This document shows positions 57,827 to 64,000 of a DNA stretch of 64,000 bases, piece by piece. Origin of the DNA: Siphonodentalium dalli. Its lineage: Eukaryota > Mollusca > Scaphopoda > Gadilida > Siphonodentaliidae. Each line of letters begins with the position of its first letter. Position 1 is the first letter of the stretch. The stretch spans positions 174,166,310 through 174,230,309 of the forward strand of contig CP136064.1 of assembly GCA_032622095.1 (NCBI GenBank). The letters are read 5' to 3'. Under the pieces are notes generated by a model. The model worked only from the letters and a program-made list of their open reading frames with translations, searched no databases and was not told the origin of the DNA. The translations under genes were made by a program, and so were the position numbers.

Positions 57827-58039
57827 CAGTAAATTTGTGTAATGCTCTAAGTAATTATGGGTAACTTTTCAGGATTTAGTCGGAAATATGGCTTGTTGCC
57901 ATTCATCGGAAAGATGCCAAATTGACAATAACGGGGAGAGCTTTCCGATGAATGGCAACAAGCCATATTCCGACTAAATCCTGAAAAGTTACCCATAATT
58001 CTGCTGTGGTTAAGAAGTCGATTACTTAGAGCATTACTG
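57827..58039. mobile_element. MITE family A, copy 11
   Basis: TA|CAGTAAATTTG..GAGCATTACTG|TA; arms of ~85 bp with the small insert caaattgacaataacgg at the symmetry centre. Confidence 0.88.
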
Positions 58040-58244
58040 TAGTTATCCCTTAGGAAATGTTCAGATAATAATTTGTTGAACTTGTTATCCGAACATTTCC
58101 CACCAATGAATAGGATTATTTCTGCCCTTTCTGTTTTATGTTGTCTGCTTTTATTTCCTGAACATCTCTCCAGACGAATAATAAAACATTCCAATATATA
58201 CTTTTTACTGAATGGAAGAATCTATTTAGTCTACGACGGGTTAA
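58040..58244. mobile_element. family C MITE, copy 8, at the LRR gene 3' side
   Basis: 'cccttaggaaatgttcagat', 'tgttatccgaacatttccca' and 'aacattccaatata', ending gacgggttaa. On the - strand it supplies AATAAA (58155-58150), about 160 nt past the LRR stop codon, a possible polyadenylation signal. Confidence 0.75.
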
Positions 58245-58313
58245 AGACAGCCTCAACTCCTGAGTCATTGAGCCACTTTTTATGTGCACTCACATGTCAG
58301 CAGGAATCCTTCT

Positions 58314-60140
58314 TCAGGCCACCTTCTCTACAGTGGCAGGGAGTGCTGGTTTTTTGTTGTTATTTTTCTTGCCTCTCTTCTTACTCCTAAGCCTCAGGTT
58401 ACGTCTGCCCTTTCTTATTTTCTTCAGCTTTTTCTGCCTGCTTTTATTTAGTATGGAATTCTTTTTTTTATTCTTCTTTCCCTTCGAAGGCTTACGTCCT
58501 GGTACTTTAATGAATTTTGAATCAGATAATTCGACAACAGACGTTCCTCTTGCAGTTTCTGGGTTGTAACACTTCGGGTTTTCGCCACGGAAGGTCTTTA
58601 GTTTGTACTTTTTGATCCATCGTTTAACCTGCAGCAGACGTTTGTCACACCTCCAGATATTACCTTCTAGTAACAAAGATTTGAGTTTAGGGAATTTGCG
58701 GCGGATGTTTCGTGGAAGTGTCTGTAGGTTGTTATACATCAGATTCAGTGATCTTGTCTTAGGCATTGCTGGTCGTTTAAACTTGGCAACCATCTTCAGA
58801 AATGACTTCGTCAACCCAGGGCTGCTCATAAGATCAATCTGTTTGATGTTCGGGATCTCAACCAACATGTTGTACTTTAACTTGACTAGATCTTCCATGT
58901 TGTACGACATCTGAATGTTTTGTAGACTCTTTAAGCCCTTAAATGCGCCCCACTTTATATCGTTAATTGGATTGTTGATCAAGTTGATGGTCTGAATTTT
59001 CGGGAGTTTGCTGAAGACTTTAGATAGCAGCTGCGTTAACTGATTGCCTTGTAGGTTAATCTTTGTAAGATTATTCAAGCCTTGCAATGCATTTGCGTGA
59101 ATCATCATGATGTTATTTGACTGCAATGAGACCAACTGTATCCCTGAATCCTTCGAGAAAGTTCCACTTTCGATCCTGATGACCTTATTGAAGTCCATGT
59201 GTAGAGCATTGATTGTTGCAGGAAATCCTCTTGGTATGTAGTTGAGTTTGTTGTTGTTCAACCATACTTCGTCCAGTTTGTGGGAATTGTTGAAAGCGTT
59301 ATCTTCGATTATTGAAATTTCATTATTGTTAAGAGTTATCAGTCGTAACCCAGTAGCATTCTTGAAGTCTGTCTCATTGATGTGGGTTATGAGGTTGTTA
59401 GACAGTCGGAGATCGGAAACAGATGGAGATAGACCACGTGGGATACTCCTAAGCTTGCATTTGGTAAAATCAAGCAGCTGCAGCATACTGGGACCCATAT
59501 TCATCTCGGGCAGATGACTTATCGGATTGTTTGCTAAAATGAGGTATCGTAGGTACCTGAGATTTCGAAAGGCACCTGGATGGATTGTTGTAATCAGATT
59601 GTGACTCAAATCCAACATTCGTAGATACTCGTTAATCTCAAAATCGTTTTCTTCCACTGTCGTCAGAGCATTGAAAGCAAGGTTGACAGACGATAAATTT
59701 GGGAGATTTTTGAGAATTCGATTCATTGATGGTAGCCTGTTGTTAGACAGCGATAGAGTTCTGAGCTCTGTCAGTCCAGCTAAGGCTTCACTGTGTATGT
59801 GTGCAATCTTGTTGCTGGCCAAGTCTAACTTCATCAGAGTTGAGACAGATTTGAATGAGTTAGCTCCAATTGAAACCATTTCATTCAATCCCAGAGTAAT
59901 TGATAGAATATTGTCCAGCTTTTCAAATGATCCTTCGGCAAGTTTTGTGATCTTATTTGTTCGTAGATTGATCAGCCGAACCTGAGAATCATATCCTTGT
60001 GGTATGTTGTCGATGCCCAGATTCGAGCAGTCTGCTTTACCGCTTGAACAACGGCATGTTGATGGACACTTCTCATGCTGGCCATATATCACACCGACAG
60101 AGAGCAGAAATGTGAGAAGTTTTATTCTCAAGTCTTCCAT
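58314..60140 (-). CDS. secreted leucine-rich-repeat protein with polybasic tail
   Basis: An intact 608-codon frame in one exon. Residues 1-20 are a hydrophobic signal peptide (LLTFLLSVGVIYG). Residues 25-38 are the LRRNT cysteine cluster C..TCRC......C. About 19 LRRs of ~24 residues (LxxLxLxxNxIxxI) span ~48-490. Residues 493-544 resemble LRRCT (NIWRCDKR...NPKC) with only two of the usual four Cys. Residues 545-608 are extremely Lys/Arg-rich. There is no membrane helix and no Ig or TIR domain. The ATG is in a good context (aaaATGG). It is probably an extracellular matrix or secreted binding protein; the tail could bind heparan sulfate or another polyanion (inference). It resembles the chondroadherin/LRRC15/acid-labile-subunit class, but no ortholog can be named. 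It lies antisense inside the presumed ACAP intron. Confidence 0.93.
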   Translation of the reverse strand: MEDLRIKLLTFLLSVGVIYGQHEKCPSTCRCSSGKADCSNLGIDNIPQGYDSQVRLINLRTNKITKLAEGSFEKLDNILSITLGLNEMVSIGANSFKSVSTLMKLDLASNKIAHIHSEALAGLTELRTLSLSNNRLPSMNRILKNLPNLSSVNLAFNALTTVEENDFEINEYLRMLDLSHNLITTIHPGAFRNLRYLRYLILANNPISHLPEMNMGPSMLQLLDFTKCKLRSIPRGLSPSVSDLRLSNNLITHINETDFKNATGLRLITLNNNEISIIEDNAFNNSHKLDEVWLNNNKLNYIPRGFPATINALHMDFNKVIRIESGTFSKDSGIQLVSLQSNNIMMIHANALQGLNNLTKINLQGNQLTQLLSKVFSKLPKIQTINLINNPINDIKWGAFKGLKSLQNIQMSYNMEDLVKLKYNMLVEIPNIKQIDLMSSPGLTKSFLKMVAKFKRPAMPKTRSLNLMYNNLQTLPRNIRRKFPKLKSLLLEGNIWRCDKRLLQVKRWIKKYKLKTFRGENPKCYNPETARGTSVVELSDSKFIKVPGRKPSKGKKNKKKNSILNKSRQKKLKKIRKGRRNLRLRSKKRGKKNNNKKPALPATVEKVA

Positions 60141-60200
60141 TTTAAACTCCTGTTAACAGTTATTTTCCTAAGATTGCGACATTATCCTGTCCTGGAAAGA
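60141..60200 (-). promoter_or_regulatory. 5' UTR and candidate 3' splice site of the LRR gene
   Basis: On the - strand, tctctttccag ends at 60192 and is followed by 51 nt of leader to the ATG at 60140. This suggests the transcript has at least one upstream non-coding exon. It rests on the splice consensus only. Confidence 0.45.
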
Positions 60201-60940
60201 GAAAATTAATAAGTTTTTACCTATTCACTTCTGAATGAATCCCCCCATTTATTTCTAAAACAATCAGAGACAGTGTATCACATGCTTTAAAACATGGCTA
60301 TGACATCACTCCTTTGTTCATTGCTTCCAGTTTATATGATAAATGGATGGTTATTGTCGAGAACGTATATTATTTTACAAACAACGATCCGTTATTTTAA
60401 TAACAGACGCTCATTTTTCACGTTTATTTGACTGAACGATTTCATTTTATATGACTTGCATGTATGATATCATAATATATGCATGTAGCTATCTAGAAAA
60501 TGCTTTTCAAGTATGATATCACCCTGATTGATAGCTAGACACAATCATGACAGAAGGGATATACCTTTTGAGCCTCTTCACTCGGATGGCTGGGGGTGGG
60601 GGGTGTCTAACTTCAAATTTCAGGCATGTTGTTTCACGTTGACAGTGAATTTTTAACTGTTAAAATTTCTTGAATCTAATTTTGTTCTCAGGTGGCATGT
60701 TGTCACATCCATCACTATAAAATCTAAACTAATATAGTAATTTACATGTAAATGTAGTCCTTCTATCTTCAGTAACAATCTCAACCAACACAATTGCCAA
60801 ATCTCCCGGATTAGGTATACATGCAGCACGCACCAATCAGTCATTCAATTCATAATTCTCTGCCAAATCAGAGATATGCTGTATAAATAATTTTTAATAC
60901 AAAAGTAAGGGTAAAACTCTGAAAACATCGGTTAAGATGT
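60201..60940. other. no gene recognised
   Basis: Upstream of the LRR gene; no core promoter element can be assigned. Confidence 0.4.
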
Positions 60941-61010
60941 CACGCCATCCGTGTAGCCAAAGACCGGGTGGATTGGGCCGACCACATGGTACAACTTAGG
61001 TGTCTTGACC
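60938..61010 (+). pseudogene. possible retroelement (LINE) C-terminal remnant
   Basis: The frame reads RCHAIRVAKDRVDWADHMVQ and then a few residues to a stop. The R.A.DR..W..H(M)V pattern resembles the tail of LINE reverse-transcriptase polyproteins, but the piece is very short. Confidence 0.25.
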
Positions 61011-61073
61011 CACTTTCGGGTTAATCCATTCTGATTAGTGGTGACCCTTTGGACTCGGCCATATTTTAAGCTA

Positions 61074-61178
61074 GATAATAGCTGAAAACTGTACATTATA
61101 TCAGAGAATTGAACAATCTCAGCCTACGGCCTCGATCAATCGATTCTCTGAAATAATGTACAGTTTGTAGCCATTATC
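61074..61178. repeat. quasi-palindrome H8 with CTCG-type centre
   Basis: Arms aaactgtacattatatcaga / tctgaaataatgtacagttt. The centre CTCAGCCTACGGCCTCG (61118-61134) has the same layout as the H1 and H4 centres. Confidence 0.85.
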
Positions 61179-61305
61179 ATATACATGTATATATAAGTTT
61201 AAACTAATCGTTGAAGATTTGAGTATAAACCCTACAAAAAAGTTACTTAACATCAATTTGGCTTCAAGCAAATACTAAGTAGTTTTGATTGCATGTTATC
61301 ATGTA

Positions 61306-61501
61306 CAGTAATTCCCTAAATAATCGACTCCTTAACCACAGCAGAATTATGGGTAACTTTTCAGGATTTTAATAGTCGGAAATATGGCTTGTTGCCATTC
61401 ATCGGAAAACTCTCAGCAACAAGCCATATTTCCGACTAAATCCTGAAAAGTTACCCATAATTCTTCTGTGGTTAAGGAGTCGATTAATTAGAGCATTACT
61501 G
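61306..61501. mobile_element. MITE family A, copy 12
   Basis: TA|CAGTAATTCCC..GAGCATTACTG|TA; the right arm is shortened at the centre. Confidence 0.9.
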
Positions 61502-61511
61502 TATACTGTTT

Positions 61512-61712
61512 TTAACCCTTTTTATACTGAATGGATTCTCCCACTCAGTTATAAAAGTATACATATAAATGGAATGGTCTATTATTCATCTCCAGGAAAA
61601 ATAAGCAGATAGCAGATATCAAAAGTGTAGAAGGAATCCTATTCATTGGAGGGAAATGTTGATTGAACTTATTATCTGAACATTTCCTAGTATTTAGTAT
61701 AGCAAGAATTAA
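61512..61712. mobile_element. family C MITE, copy 9
   Basis: TTAACCCTTTTTATACTGAA.. to ..tttagtatagcaagaattaa, with TTAA at both ends. Confidence 0.82.
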
Positions 61713-62735
61713 CTGAAGGTATGAACGAAAATCTGATCGTTCATGTACTACCCATGGGAATGCGATACCAGTGAAGACAATTTTTCCTTTGTCATAAGCT
61801 ATATACCGCTTTTCTGTGGCTTATGCACCTCGCCACTCAACCACTAACTTCCAATTAGGTTGATGACCACGTTATATAAAGATATTGGATTTCATTCTAG
61901 CAAGTTTTATATATAGATCGAGTACACATGTCCAGAAATGGTTCTATCAATTTTATTTATAATTTCTCACTACATTCTCGGGACAGTTTTGGGGGCTATT
62001 TTAGACCAGAAATCTCTTGAAATAATTCCGAGCATATCAAGAGGGAGAACTCTATCTCGATAGCACCTTCATTCAAGGGAAATTTCATTTCAACTAGGAG
62101 ATTTCATATAGATTAACGGTCAGCTGATACAGAAATAAACCACTTCATTATACCTTATAGCAACCACCAAGGGTGCTTATACCGAAGGCAGGTGAATGAT
62201 GTCATATATTTTTTTTCTATATCCATCAGTGATTTTTCAAGATCGCGGGTATAGATTTTGGAGAAATTGTCACGTGACTTCCGTTCAGCAACCATTTGGA
62301 GATTGTAAAAATTGGAAATGAAGCATCGCGATAAAAATGAAAGTAACTACTTCACAACTTACGAAGAATTCACATGTGATTTAAGTCTATTAATTTCATT
62401 TAGACCGATGTCGTTGGTCAGCTTAATGAAAACGAAAAATGAAGAAGTCATGATGATAATCCAGACAAGATTTTACAATCAACGACACGTCTTGTCAATT
62501 TGGCATGATGTTACCTAAATTATTCTTAGTGTTATGTCGCCAAAAAAAAGCAAATTTGAGGCACATCATGTGTGGTTGCTCCACTACGTGTCACGTACGA
62601 ATCATATTATCGACAAATATTATACTATGAATCTTCAGTGTATGTTATCCGCAAATACCTAGTTGTAGTCTTGAAATCAGATTTTATAAAAATTATGTTG
62701 TTGTAATTGTGTACCGAAGAGATACTCTATCTTTA
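61713..62735. other. no gene recognised
   Basis: A 68-codon frame at 62312-62518 has no recognisable domain. No repeats identified. Confidence 0.4.
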
Positions 62736-63525
62736 AACGAGAGGCCGATCACGATCGGCAGATGTCAACCCATCCCTTGGCAATAGTAAATTACTCTGAT
62801 CGGGATCATAAATGAGAGTTTTGATGTTGAATTATAGAGTATACTGTTATGTACTATTATAGACAATGTACACAACACAAATTATTGGAATTTATGGGTC
62901 ACTCGCATTTATATAAGAGAATGCACTGGAACAGGATCTGTAATGCTGCACCACCACAGCCTTGGGTTAAATGTGAAAAGGGGACCTGGACATGGAATAC
63001 ATGTACTTGGTCAAGAGATTCCAATTTAAGTTTACAATGAAAATGTATCAAATTCTACCAACAACAGCCATCAAGATAAACACCTCACTGCTGACCCATT
63101 AGTATCAATTATACAGCAGAGCTGTCAACAAATCACAGGCATTGTTTATGTTAAAGTCTGGCATCTCTATAAAACCAATAACATTTATAATGACCTCAGA
63201 CCATATGTAGAGTGATGTTCTAGTCTACTGTTAACAGCATGTGATGTGTATTGTTGAAACTTTAAAAAAAATTAGATACCATAGCTTTCTTTATCTGCAC
63301 GTTGGCATAAGAGACATCAGAAAATAATATAGCCTTATCAATAGCTAAGTAGTCCAAAGGCATGGGATGGAATTGGTGAATTGGGTTTAGTGTCGCTCCA
63401 AACAAATTTACCAGTACATAACACAAGATTTTGGACCGATTTAAACCAAATTTGGTGTGGTGACTCGGGTACCCTTGGGAGAGTTATAATGGTGTTAGCT
63501 TTTCAAATCTTGTTAACTTAAAATG
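62736..63525 (-). mobile_element. inverted copy of the G3 HINE 3' region
   Basis: Starting at AACGAGAGGCCGATCACGAT (62736), it is the reverse complement of 17300-18000, including the gggttgacatctg string, the B-type fragment 'tataagagaatgcactgg' and the translated-frame similarity in both copies. Core repeats and head are absent, so it is 5'-truncated, and the next element follows at a T-run. Confidence 0.88.
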
Positions 63526-63533
63526 TTTTTTTT

Positions 63534-64000
63534 TTTTATCCCCCCAGCCAAATTGAAAATTTGCGGGGGATATAGGAATGGGTTCCGTCCATCGTGCCGT
63601 CTGTCCGTCTGTCCAGTTGTCCGTCTGTCCGTCCGTCCATCCCGAATTTGTAAGAGTCATAACTTGAACAAATGTCAGCGGATTTCAAAGATTTGTGGTA
63701 TATGAGTTCACCTGACCATTATCTAGAATGAGTTCGCAAGCCATGTCCGGCCGGTTATTTTTACCAGAGTGATTGGACTTTGTTTATTATTTTTGTCGAA
63801 TTTACCAAATAGCAAATAGACGACGTCACAGGGCTCATTTCCACAAATCTCAACGGATTTCAAAGATATTTGGTATATGAGTTCACCTGACCATTACCTA
63901 GAATTTTTACTGGAGTTATTGGACTTTGTTTATTATTTTTGTTGAATTTAGCAAATAGCAAATAGACGACGTCACAGGGCTCATTTCCACAAATGTCAAC
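63534..64000 (+). mobile_element. HINE-like element, TATCCCCC-head family, cut by window end
   Basis: The head inverted repeat TATCCCCC..GGGGGATA is followed by a GTCCGTCTGTCC microsatellite (63597-63641). At least two ~190-bp cores follow (aaatgtcagcggatttcaaa, 'tatatgagttcacctgacca', 'aaatagacgacgtcacaggg'). The 3' end lies beyond the window. Confidence 0.8.

Larger units (their letters stand above)
57190..58300. repeat. ~100-bp tandem array interrupted by three MITEs
   Basis: Units with 'ttcactg.ctatgaa.gttgat', 'tcattttgaagatggtcaca' and 'accagaagtcattgaagc' run from 57190 to 57480. They continue at 57742-57825 and 58245-58300 after removal of C (57480-57741), A (57827-58039) and C (58040-58244). 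The array abuts the stop codon of the LRR gene. Confidence 0.65.

Noticed and set aside
58282-59985. frames on the + strand opposite the LRR gene
   Set aside because: Antisense shadows of the real coding sequence.

Overview
This is eukaryotic, AT-rich, repeat-dense DNA. The genes have small exons with GT..AG introns. The repeats include TTAA- and TA-flanked MITEs and tandem-core elements with GTCCG microsatellite heads, of the 'pearl'/Helentron (HINE) kind described in bivalves. This points to a marine invertebrate, most likely a mollusc or other lophotrochozoan. The lineage is inferred, not proven.

Genes. (1) Ten exons on the + strand between 4900 and 47384 splice in a consistent phase into 248 codons. 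They match the N-terminal BAR (coiled-coil) domain of an ACAP-type Arf GTPase-activating protein (ACAP2/centaurin-beta-like). The PH, ArfGAP and ankyrin exons are not seen, so the window holds only the 5' part of the gene and the intron after exon 10 probably runs past 64000. (2) Inside that presumed intron, on the - strand at 58314-60140, is an intact 608-codon open frame. It encodes a secreted leucine-rich-repeat protein with LRRNT, about 19 LRRs, LRRCT and a very basic C-terminal tail. No other convincing host gene was found.

Everything else is mostly mobile DNA. Region by region: 0.5-1.8 kb is an inverted ~160-bp tandem repeat element. 2.1-3.9 kb is a TIR element containing a nested 123-bp element. 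4.9-6.7 kb is exon 1 followed by a foldback-like element. 6.9-8.0 kb is nested inverted-repeat DNA. 8.0-11.7 kb is a composite with a hAT insertion (holding a transposase BED-finger remnant) and an internal HINE. 13.5-18.0 kb has further HINEs, the last ending 8 bp before exon 2. 18-38 kb carries exons 2-6 embedded in palindromic MITEs and duplications. 38.8-47.4 kb carries exons 7-10 with a Helitron-like tandem and a HINE. 47.4-58.3 kb is tandem repeats, hairpins and MITEs. 58.3-60.2 kb is the LRR gene. 61-64 kb is MITEs, an inverted copy of the 17.3-18.0 kb HINE 3' region, and the start of another HINE.

The most unusual observations are: ACAP exon 2 is squeezed between two transposons, one of which appears to supply its branch-point and pyrimidine region; a set of large quasi-palindromes has unrelated arms but a similar CTCG-n-CTCG centre; several HINE families share end architecture but not sequence; and three TTAA-flanked MITE families share termini and include one chimera. 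Coordinates of repeats were read by eye and are approximate except where target-site duplications or shared ends fix them.
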